DNA of 64,000 nucleotides from Anastrepha obliqua. Taxonomy: Eukaryota > Arthropoda > Insecta > Diptera > Tephritidae. Of the stretch, positions 1-10,199 are shown piece after piece. The notes below the pieces were generated by a model. The model made no database searches and was not told the DNA's origin. It was given only the letters and a program-made list of their open reading frames with translations. Location of the stretch: positions 126,657,601 to 126,721,600 of the forward strand of contig NC_072894.1 in assembly GCF_027943255.1 (NCBI RefSeq), written 5' to 3'. The translations under genes and the position numbers were made by a program. Numbering within the stretch: position 1 is the stretch's first letter; every line of letters begins with the position of its first letter.

Positions 1-532
1 GATTAAACAAACAACATTAATTCCTCAATGTAAGTCATGTCAGTCCTACGGACACACTCAAAATTATTGCGGCAAACAGCCACGCTGTGTCAAATGTGCG
101 CAGAAGCACAAAACAATCGACTGCACAAAATCAAAGGAGCAGCTGCCAAAATGCTGCAACTGTGGAGAAGCACACCCTGCTAGCTACAGAGGCTGCATAG
201 TAGCCAAAGAACTACAAAAAATTCGCGATAAAAAAATCGGACAGCGGAAAAATAACACTGAGACTGAAAGCCAAACTAAAGGAAGAGAGAAAAATAAAAA
301 TGAAGCTAGTACAAAATCAATATCGCATAAACCAATACCAATTCGAGCTCCAAGCAATCTACCAACCTATTCACAAGTGGCAAAAACTAACGAAAATGTC
401 ACTACACATGAAGAAAATATACTTTCAAAAATATTGCAAAAGCTAACAGAACAACAAGAATTTAACAAATCAGTGGAGCAAAGGTTGCAAAATCTTGAAT
501 TTAAAATTTATCAGTCAATTACACATGCCTAA
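1..532 (+). CDS. Jockey ORF1 (gag-like), C-terminal part
   Basis: The frame is open from base 2 to the TAA at 530-532. It shows three consecutive knuckle-type cysteine clusters: C-x2-C-x4-H-x4-C (CKSCQSYGHTQNYC), C-x2-C-x3-H-x4-C, and C-x2-C-x3-H-x6-C. A lysine-rich linker and a short charged C-terminus likely to form a coiled coil (around ILSKILQKLTEQQEF) follow. In jockey-type LINEs this protein binds element RNA and forms the ribonucleoprotein that carries ORF2 protein to the genome. The N-terminal part lies outside the window. The stop codon overlaps the ORF2 start: ATG at 525, TAA at 530, in ATGCCTAA. No internal stops are seen. Confidence 0.85.
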   Translation, partial: IKQTTLIPQCKSCQSYGHTQNYCGKQPRCVKCAQKHKTIDCTKSKEQLPKCCNCGEAHPASYRGCIVAKELQKIRDKKIGQRKNNTETESQTKGREKNKNEASTKSISHKPIPIRAPSNLPTYSQVAKTNENVTTHEENILSKILQKLTEQQEFNKSVEQRLQNLEFKIYQSITHA

Positions 533-3038
533 CTTTTTAAAAATAATGTTATGGAACGCGAACGGCCTCCCAAAGCACCAGCATGAATTGGAAATGATTC
601 TCAATTCAGAAAAAATCGACATTTGTTTAATTGCTGAGACGCATTTCACTAATCAAACTTTTTTCAAGATCAAAAACTTTGAAACTTACCACACTATTCA
701 CCCAAGCAGCAGTGCACGAGGCGGAAGCGCCGTAATTATTAGAAGCAATATTAAACACTACGAACAAGAAAAAGTCAGCACCAATGAATTCCAAGCCACC
801 ACCATCACAATTAATGCTGGATGTGATCTAGCATTGACAGCTGTTTATAGTCCTCCAAGGCACCAAATCAAATACGATCAATATGTCCATCTTATTGAGC
901 GTCATAAAACAAAATTCATTATGGGCGGTGATTTTAATGCTAAACATATCCATTGGGGATCTAGGCTAACAACCACTAAAGGAAGGGAGCTCTTCAAAGC
1001 GCTTCAACAAACAAACTGTAACACTGCATCTTCATGGATGCCAACGTATTGGCCATCTGATCCACAAAAAAATTCGGACCTTATCGATTTCTTCATCACC
1101 AGAAAAGTCTCCAGTGCATATCTTAATATTGAAAATGGGCTAGACATGAGTTCAGATCACTCGCCAGTCTATCTAACTCTCAGCGAAACGGTAGTGTTAC
1201 GTGATCCAGTTCTCAAATTAACTAGTCAATTTACCGACTGGGATTATTTCCGCAAAATGTTAGAAGAATCTGAAGACAATACGTTTCCAATGGAATCAAC
1301 AACACAGATAGATGACGAAGTTTTAAAACTGACGAGAGAAATACAACACTCTGCTTGGTCGAGCACACCTCCTTTAATGAAAATTTCCGCTGGCCACAAA
1401 TACACAAAAGATATAAAAGAAATGGTGCTAAAGAAGCGAAAAATGCGGCGTAGGTGGCATCAAACAAGATCACCTGTTGATAAAGCAGCTTTGAACAAAG
1501 CAGCGAAAGATCTCAGCCATAAAATTAAAGAATATAAAAATCAATCATTTACAAACTACGCACAGCAATTAAATAATAAAAGAGACACAAACTACTCACT
1601 ATGGAAATGCACCAAAAAGCTTAAACAGCCAGCTAACCATAATCCACCAATCAAAAGAGACAATAATGGGTGGGCGAAAACCAACATAGAAAAAGCAAAC
1701 TTATTTTCAGATTATCTAGCAAAAATCTTTACACCCAATAGCGACACATCACCAATACTAAATAATGATGGCATAGCCAATGATGATTATGGCGATATAG
1801 TACCCATAACTGAATATGAGATGTGCGCCGAGATACAAAAGTTGAAGTCGAAGAAATCTCCAGGGTTTGATTTAATAACTGCCGAAGTCCTCAAACAAGT
1901 TCCACGAAATATCATTACTAAGCTAACAAACATAATGAATGCTTGCTTTAAGCTGCAATACTTTCCAATCTATTGGAAAATAGCTGATGTCATCATGATT
2001 CTAAAACCAGGAAAGCCTCCAAACGATGTAGCATCATATCGACCAATTTCACTGTTGCCCATCTTATCAAAACTGTTGGAAAAATGTTTGATAAAGCGCC
2101 TGAGCAATATCATAGAAAACAAACAAATAATACCAACACACCAATTTGGATTTCGCGCGCGCCACTCAACTATTGACCAAATTCACAGAATTACGCGTAT
2201 CATCGAGAACACATTTGAAGAAAAAAATGTGTGTTCGGCTGTATTTCTCGATGTCTCTAAAGCTTTCGATAAAGTATGTCATGCTGGCTTGCTGTGGAAA
2301 ATAAAGAATGTACTGCCAAAAACATGTTTTAATATCTTAAAAACCTACCTGTCTGAGCGCTATTTTCGCGTCAGATACAAAGATGAGTTCTCTGAACTGA
2401 AAGAGATTAAAGCTGGTGTGTCGCAAGGAAGTGTGCTTGGTCCCCTTCTCTATCTACTTTTTACTCACGATCTGCCAAACAGCAGAAATTGCTTTACAGC
2501 AACATTTGCTGATGACACTGCAATACTAACCGTCGGAAAGACAGAAATAGAGTCTACTGCACAACTGCAGCTTGCTATCAATAAAATATACAATTGGACA
2601 GATAAATGGCACATTAAACTGAACGAAACTAAGTCTGTACACATCAACTTTACAAACAAAAAGACCAACTACCTGCCAATATACATAAACAGCATTAAAG
2701 TACCATACTCTAATACAGCAAAGTATCTAGGTATGACGCTCGATACGAAACTTAGGTGGAGTGCGCACGTGAAAAAGAAAAGGGAAGAACTGGACCTAAA
2801 ATTCCAAAATATGCATTGGCTAATGGGTAAACAATCAGCGTTATCCGCACACAATAAAATACTGCTTTACAAACAAGTTCTCAAACCTATCTGGACCTAT
2901 GGGATTCAGCTATGGGGATGCACCAGCTATAGTAATACAGCGCATATACAAAGATTTCAGACTAAGGCACTCAAGCATGCAGTTTGCGCTCCATGGTATA
3001 TTAGGACGCAAGACCTAGAACGGTTACGGCAACCATAA
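525..3038 (+). CDS. Jockey ORF2: endonuclease + reverse transcriptase
   Basis: I choose the ATG at 525. The frame stays open upstream to a TTG at 495, but 525 overlaps the ORF1 stop and places the conserved MLWNANG endonuclease start ten residues in. The AP-like endonuclease is at roughly residues 8-230 (AETHF, GGDFNAKH, SSDHSPVYL). The reverse transcriptase fills roughly residues 480-750: SYRPISLLP, FLDVSKAFDKV, SQGSVLGPLLYLLF and the catalytic FADDTAIL near residue 660. No RNase H domain follows, as expected for jockey. The frame ends at 3036-3038 after a shift near 3025. The natural C-terminus (IKKLAKSHAERLSKH, KRRLKRKKPLDLN) continues in another frame to TAA at 3161-3163. The catalytic regions look intact but the C-terminal tail is lost. 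Confidence 0.88.
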   Translation: MPNFLKIMLWNANGLPKHQHELEMILNSEKIDICLIAETHFTNQTFFKIKNFETYHTIHPSSSARGGSAVIIRSNIKHYEQEKVSTNEFQATTITINAGCDLALTAVYSPPRHQIKYDQYVHLIERHKTKFIMGGDFNAKHIHWGSRLTTTKGRELFKALQQTNCNTASSWMPTYWPSDPQKNSDLIDFFITRKVSSAYLNIENGLDMSSDHSPVYLTLSETVVLRDPVLKLTSQFTDWDYFRKMLEESEDNTFPMESTTQIDDEVLKLTREIQHSAWSSTPPLMKISAGHKYTKDIKEMVLKKRKMRRRWHQTRSPVDKAALNKAAKDLSHKIKEYKNQSFTNYAQQLNNKRDTNYSLWKCTKKLKQPANHNPPIKRDNNGWAKTNIEKANLFSDYLAKIFTPNSDTSPILNNDGIANDDYGDIVPITEYEMCAEIQKLKSKKSPGFDLITAEVLKQVPRNIITKLTNIMNACFKLQYFPIYWKIADVIMILKPGKPPNDVASYRPISLLPILSKLLEKCLIKRLSNIIENKQIIPTHQFGFRARHSTIDQIHRITRIIENTFEEKNVCSAVFLDVSKAFDKVCHAGLLWKIKNVLPKTCFNILKTYLSERYFRVRYKDEFSELKEIKAGVSQGSVLGPLLYLLFTHDLPNSRNCFTATFADDTAILTVGKTEIESTAQLQLAINKIYNWTDKWHIKLNETKSVHINFTNKKTNYLPIYINSIKVPYSNTAKYLGMTLDTKLRWSAHVKKKREELDLKFQNMHWLMGKQSALSAHNKILLYKQVLKPIWTYGIQLWGCTSYSNTAHIQRFQTKALKHAVCAPWYIRTQDLERLRQP

Positions 3039-3337
3039 AGAAACTTGCAAAGTCGCACGCAGAGCGACTAAGCAAGCATGTGAACAATGAAGCCTTGATT
3101 CTTAACGATAATACAAAATGGAAACGAAGGCTCAAACGTAAAAAACCTCTAGATTTAAACTAATAAATAAATAAAAATCAGTTAAAGTATGAATTGTATT
3201 TTGCTGAGGATTAACTCAAATTATTTGTTGTAACAAAACTCTACAAAAATTGCTCGTTAGTATATATACCTATGTATGTAATGTTATACTAGTTGCAATG
3301 AAAATACTAATAATAAAAAAAAAAAAAAAACAGAATA

Positions 3338-3465
3338 AGAATAAATAATTCCTGAGTACCAATTTAGATTCCGCACTAAGTATTCGACTATTGATCAAGT
3401 CCATTGAATTGTTCGAGTAATCGAGAATGCATTTGAAGAAAACAAAACATGATCTGGGGTTGAAT
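3338..3465 (+). pseudogene. Jockey reverse-transcriptase fragment
   Basis: Translation in one frame gives IIPEYQFRFRTKYSTIDQVH, a stop, then IVRVIENAFEENKT. This parallels the segment of the upstream jockey ORF2 around bases 2126-2230 (IIPTHQFGFRARHSTIDQIH). It is a separate, more diverged copy carrying at least two stops, directly beyond the poly-A tail of the first element. Only about 40 codons are recognisable. Confidence 0.7.
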
Positions 3466-3524
3466 CATCACATCCGTGCAACGATCAACAACCATGCGAA
3501 AGAAAATTACATGATACGTTAACT

Positions 3525-3956
3525 CTATTTTCGGTATAGCCAACATAGCCATTTTCGGTTTTTCCATTACTTCCTTTCGATTGTTAAAAAGCGTTCCCCG
3601 CAGTGGTCAAAAAATCGCAGGGAGCCATAGCAGGTGAATTTGGTGGCTGTTGAATGATATCGTTTCGTTCTTGGTCAAAAATTGACGTGTAATGATGGCG
3701 CTGCGATGGCACAGCAAGTTCTTTTTGCACAAATTCTTTCTCTTTTGGCGTATTGCTTCACGTAAACGTCTTATAACGCCCAAATAATAGTACTTATTAA
3801 CTGTCTGACCTTCTGGAAAAAATTCGTAGTGTACAATTTATTGAATTGCCTGGTAATTTGTTTGGACTTCTCTGTCATCGGGTTGCAGTCGCCAAATTCT
3901 TGCCAAACAAAATTTAAAGCCCAAATTCATATTTTGTAAATGGGTAACCCTAATAT
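3525..3956 (-). pseudogene. Mariner transposase fragment (copy 1 of a repeat pair)
   Basis: Read on the minus strand this encodes broken pieces of a mariner transposase: a VHYEFFPEG-like segment followed by NKYYYLGV, a region ending near the third catalytic aspartate (QQPPNSP...AMAP) and a short C-terminal stretch. It is closely similar base for base, in the same orientation, to 9396-9845. Both copies end at the same place, the sequence GGTAACCCTAATATGGCAGCCGCC. A SINE copy begins at that point here. Neither half is functional. Confidence 0.72.
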
Positions 3957-4217
3957 GGCAGCCGCCGGAGCCGAATGGGTTGGTGCACGACTACCATTCG
4001 GAATTCACAGAGAGAACGACGGCTCGAATCTCGGTGAAAACACCAAAATTAAGAAAAACATGTTTCTAATAGCGGTCGCCCCTCGGCAGGCAATGGCAAA
4101 CCTCCGAGTGTATTTCTGCCATGAAAAGCTCCTCATAAAAATATCTGCCGTTCGGAGTCGGCTTGAAACTGTAGGTCCTTCCATTTGTGGAACAACATCA
4201 AGACGCACACCACAAAT
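3957..4217 (+). mobile_element. tRNA-like SINE, 3'-truncated copy
   Basis: It carries the head with a box A-like segment (AGCCGAATGGGTTGG) and a box B-like segment (GCTCGAATCTC). The shared body follows (GGTCGCCCCTCGGCAGGCAA, ATCTGCCGTTCGGAGTCGG, GGAACAACATCAAGACGC). It stops after CACACCACAAATA and lacks the CGCCAATTAT 3' end seen in full copies. It abuts the mariner relic ending at 3956. Confidence 0.82.
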
Positions 4218-5531
4218 AATGTGGAAACCTACACAAATGACCAGGTGATCAGAACGACTCGCATTCCACGCTCGCTATAAATTATGAAAATGTAAATATC
4301 AAATGTGCTTTACACTAAATAGAGCAAAAAGATTAGTGGAAACACATGTCAAAGTTACAAAAGTATAGTCAGTCGTAGACATTTAAATACTAAAGAATTC
4401 AAAAATAAATAAAATAAAATTCAAAACAACACATAAAATCAAAAATTCTCCACTGAATACGTAAAACTAAAATTGAAAATTGAAAATTGCAGGTACTTGT
4501 TTCCCTAAGTTGGCGCGTAGGGCTTCTAATAGAAGTCTTTGTTGGTCATATACTCCACCATGACATCTTTTTGGGTGGGGTTGAGTTTATTAAAATTAAA
4601 AAAATATTATTTTATATGTTTCAAAAACCATATTTATTTATATATTTTTACAATTTACTTACATCTTTGGTTAAATTCGATCGTTTGCAATCAAATGACA
4701 GTTCGACAAGTCACGCTGAGCAATTTGGTTTCGATTATTGAGAAAACCGTTGCGGTAATAGATTTCTAATGGATTGCATTCTTTTTATACATGTTGATGG
4801 CGCCTGCTGTCCTAATTGTGCTAGTCAGCCGCCTAACCTCAAACTTCAGTTGTCTGACTACACCAGCGTCTGCCAGGTTAGAACTTCAATCATTTGTTAG
4901 CCATTCTTCACAGAAGGCAACTCACCACAACAGTTTTGACATCATTAGAATTTTAGACTTTAGATTACTTTTGTTAGGAACAGAATACAGTTGGTCAAAA
5001 TTAGACACGAACTCACTACGTACATATATTCTGGGAAAATGGATCCTCATTTACTTATATATTATATTATTATCATATCCACAGTCATTAGAATTCTGAA
5101 AAGTATTGATTGCCAGAGCGAATACCCGAAAGGCTGTGTGTCTCCTTTCAGAGCTGCATTGTAACCGGCTTTCCGATCAAAAAATTTTCATTTCAATTGA
5201 AAAGCTATTGAGTTGCTACGTGAAGAACCAATTTGAGTTGAAGTTTCAAAGTAAACAAGGGAAATCATTGTGAGAAGCATCAAACTGCTGTTAGCACAAA
5301 CAAAGCAAAACAAAATGGGGTAACTAAGTAGACCCGCATTATATTTTTTATAGAAATGTCGAATAAAATATAATTAACATATCCGACTATAAAAATATAA
5401 TTGCCGAAGTTTCCTCAGAATTATTCATTTGGTTTTGTTTCTCGATCATAAATTTCACAAGCAGGCCCAAACAAACGATGCCAGTATTGTGAACTATTTT
5501 GGACGAAGTGTATAAGCCTAAAAGGATACTA
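4218..5531. other. No gene recognised
   Basis: AT-rich sequence. Short open frames (about 84-102 codons at 4487-4741 and 4791-5099) show no motif, no codon pattern and no similarity to anything I know. I regard them as chance. Confidence 0.5.
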
Positions 5532-6090
5532 AAGGGTCCGCCATATAACTTTATGGAATTAAAAATGCTATAAAAAAGAAACTACTCAATAATTTTCCAA
5601 ACTGTTTTTTTTTTATTTTGAAGTACAATCCTTCCGGTTAATGATGGAACACAACTTCATTCATATGGCTGCCTCGGCTAGCCATGCACCATCCCATACG
5701 ATCGGTCCAATTTTTCAACACATTTTCGATTGTATGCGGCTGTATTTCAGCTATGACATCGCGTATGTTGGTCTTCAGTGCATCAATTGTTGCTGGTTTG
5801 TTGGCATAACACTGGTCTTTGACGGCACCCCAAATATAATAATCCAACGGCATCAAACGGCTTTTTTCGCAAAGTAACGCACATACGCTTCGGTGCTTTT
5901 CTTCTTCCCATTGCCGTAAGTAATTTTCGTACACATTCTGCAACATTACCATGATTTTAAGCGTATACACAACCATTTTCGTTTAGCGGAAGAATAAAAC
6001 TGATATTCTGTCAAATCAGATGACAGCTAAGTGTTACCATTCTTCAAATAATACCTAGTTCAAATCCGTAACGATAGATGACGGGCCCTG
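5532..6090 (-). mobile_element. Internally deleted Tc1/mariner-type element with TIRs
   Basis: Imperfect terminal inverted repeats start AAGGGTCCGCCATATAAC at 5532 and, read from the other end, CAGGGCCCGTCATCTATC at 6090. A TA dinucleotide flanks each side (5530-5531 and 6091-6092). The minus-strand frame 5976-5638 joins a short N-terminal-like piece (QNVYENYL) to a transposase C-terminus (MPLDYYIWGAVKDQCYANKP...). That C-terminus includes the third catalytic Asp of the LTPLD(Y/F)xxWG type. The catalytic core between them is deleted, so this is a non-autonomous derivative of a DD41D-like or related family. Confidence 0.78.
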
Positions 6091-6847
6091 TATATCGAAA
6101 AATAGTTTGCCACAAACAATTAAGCAGTTTTTATTTTTGCACGGAATTTTCAAACGACCCTCGTAAATATGTAAGCAAATTTTAAGTGAGCTCGAACGTT
6201 CTATTGCAGGTGGGTTGCAAAAAAATGCAGCTAATATTCTGTAGGGTAAGATAATAGCCATTTGGATGCTGTATTATGCTTTTTGTTATGTTTCTACTAA
6301 CGCTTTAGAACTTAAAATATGTTTTAATTTTACGTTTTTATCATTTCACGTTTTCGGTCAATTTATGCACCACGATGTTTCTGATAACAAAGGAGTCATA
6401 CAAATTTGCCTACCTAAAACAAGTTTTCAAGATGCTATGAGAAATACTAGTCTTTTAGGCAGAACATCAACAGAGGAGTTCCGTAGAATTATTATTTTCT
6501 AAAAAATGCCTACGTGATCAACTAAGAAATTGAGTTTCACGTTTTTAAAGGGAAAATATTTTATCAAATGGAATAATGGCTACATTTTTTTCAACCCTCG
6601 TAAATAAGTGAAAAAGGTGAAAAATCTTATTTTTAGTTGTTATTATTGTGTTAAAATTGGAACACGATCGGGATGATTATTCGATTACTCTGTTTATAAA
6701 TATAATGGTAACTTCGTTCTAAGTTTAAAAGAAAATCAAAGATTAGTTTGCTTGAGCGATTATCCACCAATCATCGTCCTATCTCATTATTGCTGCCTGT
6801 GTAAGAAAATATAATATTATATATGTAAAATATTATTTATATATTTA
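6091..6847. other. No gene recognised
   Basis: AT-rich spacer between two DNA transposons. I see no coding pattern or repeat family. Confidence 0.5.
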
Positions 6848-8132
6848 CGAGGGGTGCCTTTTATAAGTCGGGATTAGAGAACAAAAACAAATTTTAATCG
6901 TCGAAAATCACTTTATTGTTTTTCAAAATATTCTCCATGAAGATCTATACACTTTTGCATGCGTTTGAACCAATTGTCGAAGCACTTTTGCCACTCTGAA
7001 TGAGGTGCCTCCAAAACATGCATTCTGAATGCCGCAACCGCTTCTTCAGGTGTCGTTGACCTCTCAGTTTGTTTTTTACGTACGGGAATAAAATAAAGTC
7101 ATTCAGTGCCAAGTCAGGACTATACGGCGGATGACCCATTAATTCGATGTTTTGGGTGCTCAAAAATGCAGTTGTTTGAGCCGATGTGTGAGAGCTCGCA
7201 TTGTCCTGGTGAAGAGTGATCCGTCTTTGGCGATTGGTTTTCCTAATTTCTTGGAAGACAACTGGCAAACAAATGGTTGTGTACCACTCAGAATTTACTG
7301 TTCTGCGTTGTTCTAGTGGTACGGTTGCGACATGTCCAGTTTTTCCGAAAAATCAGGCGACCATTTGCTTGGAAGTGCTTCGTGCGCGAACAACTTTTGT
7401 TGGATTTGGCTCATCTTGAAATACCCATACAGTCGACTGCTGTTTACTTTCGGGCTCATACGCGTAAATCCATGATTCATCACCTGTCACGATGTCATAG
7501 ACGTGTTTCAAAGCCCCGCGATCGTATTTTTTGAGCATTTCCTTCGACCAATCGGCACGAGCCTTTTTTTAAGCGATTGACAAATTGTGTGGGATCCAAC
7601 GCGAACAAATTTTTTTGACAGTCAAATGTTTATGCAATATTGAATGTATGCTGGTCCCACTAAGGCCTAAGATTGCCTCAATCTCACGATAGATCACATG
7701 ACGATCTTGCAATATCAGTTCGCGCACCGCATCAGTAGTTTTCGGAACAACAACTGATTTTGGACGACCTTCACGAAATTCGTCTTGGAGTGAACTACGA
7801 CCACGATTGAATTCACCACACCATCGATAAACACTGGTCCTTGATGGAGCTTCATCGCCAAAAAATGAGCTAAGTTCATCCATGCAATGTTGCTGAGTTA
7901 ATCCACGTCGAAATTTGTAAAAAATAATCGCACGAAAATGTTCACGATTTAATTCCATTTTTGGACCGAGATGAATCTTTTAAGTTACTGTAAACAACAC
8001 AAATAGCGCTGGTATTTCAAAACGTTCTGAATACGTAAAAGCCTAAAAATGTCAAACTTTGCGATACATCTGTCAGTTGCCAGATTACAACACCAGGGTT
8101 GCCAAATCCCGACATATAAAAGGCACCCCTCG
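6848..8132 (-). mobile_element. Near-complete mariner element with TIRs
   Basis: Terminal inverted repeats run about 28 bp (CGAGGGGTGCCTTTTATA[A/T]GTCGGGATT) at 6848 and, inverted, at 8132. Total length is about 1285 bp, normal for mariner. The left end follows TA; on the right TA is two bases out, so the duplication is slightly eroded. The transposase reading frame fills the interior on the minus strand. Confidence 0.9.
6913..7958 (-). pseudogene. Mariner transposase (DD34D), two stops and one frameshift
   Basis: ATG is at 7956-7958. The start MELNREHFRAIIFYKFRRGL and paired helix-turn-helix domains occupy about residues 1-110 (SRTSVYRW, GRPKSVVVP). The catalytic triad is GDESWIYAYEP, HQDNASSHT and SPDLALND, with 34 residues between the second and third Asp. 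The frame is continuous from 7958 to about 7062 except for two in-frame stops: TAA at 7569-7571 where relatives have Gln (SIA-stop-KKARADW), and TGA at 7353-7355. Near 7062 a shift moves the last ~45 codons (TPEEAVAAFRMHVLE ... GEYFEKQ) to another frame, ending at TAA 6913-6915. With so few lesions this copy is fairly young. All three catalytic Asp remain. Confidence 0.9.
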
Positions 8133-9289
8133 CATAAGGAAGATTTGTAATTCTTGCAATAGCGTCGTATGTCAAGCATATTTGGCATTAGTCAACTAGA
8201 CAGCTGCCGTATACGAAGAATAAATGGAGCGCGTAAAGTTTAAAGTAAAGATTTCCACCACTCAAAATCATTTTTATATTAAAATTAGTAATTAAAAAAA
8301 GTTATTAATATTATTAAAAAGTTATTAAAAAACAAAATTTGGTTATTAGTTTTGTGCCATATTGTACAATACATTTTATAGTACATTTCTTATCTTACTT
8401 TTGAGAAAATTGTGAAAGTAATAAAGATGCGTCCAGTCCAGCAGAAAGCGTTCATACGAACGCATAGTTTTGATTTTAAATTTGCCCTAATACAAAGCCC
8501 CTTACGTGTTAAAAAAATATTGGAATAGGAATAAACAAAGTACATATATTTGTCAAAAATTCACTATACTTCAACTTCAATGCCAAGCCCATTGCGGGTT
8601 CAACCGCCATATTTTCACTTTGATGCTAATAATATTTGTAACCGACTTAAAACCAACGCAAAGCCGAGTTAACCTTTAGACTTTCCACCCTTCTCAAAAG
8701 CCTCTTCAACTGGCTAGATAGATACCATTGCCACCAAAGCGGTCACCACAATTATGAAATATACTTACAACACACGCATACATACCTATAAATTGTTTCT
8801 ATGCTTTACACTTTCAACAGCCATTCGGATTGCCCACTGCGCGTGTTTGGTAACAGTCCACCATTATCCAGCTGCGTTGTTGTCACCGCCATAATGCTCT
8901 GCACCCCCAACCACGAAACAATGCGCAGTTGTAAGAAAGGGAGCTTCACAAAGTTACATTATTTGTAAGTGATGTTCGAAATATTATTATTTAATTCGAA
9001 GATAGCCTACACCACGTGCAAAGCTGGGAAAAAGTATATTCAGTGTAATCAAGCAACAAATTCACTCAAATGCATTTTTTATTGATTATTACCACAATTT
9101 TTTTGAAAACAAGTATAATTAAAAATATTCATATTATATTTAGAACTGAATTATTTTTATTACAGCATGAGCTCTTTGATATTAACTTTCATTAAAAAAA
9201 CGTACCAACTGCTTGAAGATTTCGTATTTTAATCTTAAAGAAACCGCCTTGCTCAAAAACTGCGCGTAATATATTCAGAAAATTCAAAA
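8133..9289. other. No gene recognised
   Basis: Non-coding AT-rich DNA. I see no recognisable element in this stretch. Confidence 0.5.
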
Positions 9290-9845
9290 TACAAGTTTAT
9301 TTCTCAAAAGTGATATTATTGCCTTCAAATTACTTCCCATCAACTACAAAGCACTTATGTCAGCATTCAATTCAGCTCTCGAAACATTTCTTGAACTATT
9401 TTCGGTATAGCCAACATAGCCATTTTCGGTTTTTCCATTACTTTCTTTCGATTGTTAAAAAGCGTTCCCCGCAGTGGTCAAAAAAATAGCAGGGAGCCAT
9501 AGCAGGTGAATTTGGTGGCTGTTGAATGATATCGTTTCGTTCTTGGTCAAAAATTGACGTGTAATGCTGGCGCTGTGCGATGGCACAGCAAGTTCTTTTT
9601 GCACAAATTCTTTCTCTTTTGGCGAATTGCTTCACGTAAACGTCTCATAACGCCCAAATAATAGTACTTATTAACTGTCTGACCTTCTGGAAAAAATTCA
9701 TAGTGTACAATTTATTGTATTGCCTGGTAATTTGTTTGGACTTCTCTGTCATCGGGTTGCAGTCGCCAAATTCTTGCCAAACAAAATTTAAAGCCCAAAT
9801 TCATATTTTGTAAATGGGTAACCCTAATATGGCAGCCGCCGACTA
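9290..9845 (-). pseudogene. Mariner transposase fragment (copy 2 of a repeat pair)
   Basis: On the minus strand the segments are VHYEFFPEGQTVNKYYYLGV, MRRLREAIRQKR, then QPPNSPAMAPCYFF near the third catalytic position, and a C-terminal end resembling the FEGNNI motif near 9320. Stops and shifts occur throughout. The N-terminal half is missing. Positions 9396-9845 duplicate 3525-3956, including the final GGCAGCCGCC. This copy extends further on the C-terminal side (9290-9395). Confidence 0.75.
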
Positions 9846-9859
9846 CGTTAGCATCAACA

Positions 9860-9950
9860 ATTTATATTATTTATATATGTATATATATAGATATATGGCA
9901 GCTATATATGTATATATATATATATATATATGTATGTATATATTTATATA
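9860..9950. repeat. TA/TG-rich microsatellite
   Basis: A run of ATATATGTATATATAT-type units. Simple sequence of this kind is often unstable in length. Confidence 0.85.
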
Positions 9951-9954
9951 AATG

Positions 9955-10195
9955 CCTCTCGTCTCGGATCAGTGGATTGGCCACCAAGATCGTGTGACAT
10001 CACACCTTTGGATTTCTATTTGTTGAGGTATGTCAAGTTTAAATGTTTTGTGGAGGCATTAGAAACCATCATCGATTGAGGCATAAGAATCCATCATTGC
10101 TAAAGTTATTCACGAGATATATTATTTAAAATTGCTTTTCACGGATGCCAAATTACAGTTGCGGCCAACATTTAAAGGAATGATTCTACACAAAA
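9955..10195 (+). pseudogene. Transposase C-terminal fragment (DD41D-like Tc1/mariner)
   Basis: One frame reads VDWPPRSCDITPLDFYL, then RYVKFKCFVEALETIID, stop. WPPRSCD(L/I)TPLDF(Y/F) is the region of the third catalytic Asp in DD41D-type transposases and matches the same segment of the element at 33560-33620. The upstream two thirds of the gene are absent. Further stops make this a dead fragment. Confidence 0.72.
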
Positions 10196-10199
10196 ATAA

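Larger units (their letters stand above)
1..3330 (+). mobile_element. Jockey-like non-LTR retrotransposon (5' end outside window)
   Basis: This is a LINE running off the left edge of the window. It contains the end of a zinc-knuckle ORF1, a long endonuclease-reverse transcriptase ORF2, a short 3' UTR with AATAAA-like motifs near 3162-3175, and an A-rich run at about 3316-3331 that I take as its 3' tail. The order gag-knuckle, apurinic endonuclease, reverse transcriptase with no RNase H is that of the jockey clade. The coding sequence has only one obvious break, close to the 3' end, so this is one of the youngest insertions here. Clade assignment is from motif recognition only. Confidence 0.88.

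Noticed and set aside
3940..4248. A 102-codon frame including MAAAGAEWVGARLPFGIHRE
   Set aside because: Translation of the SINE head and body. Similar frames occur at other SINE copies.
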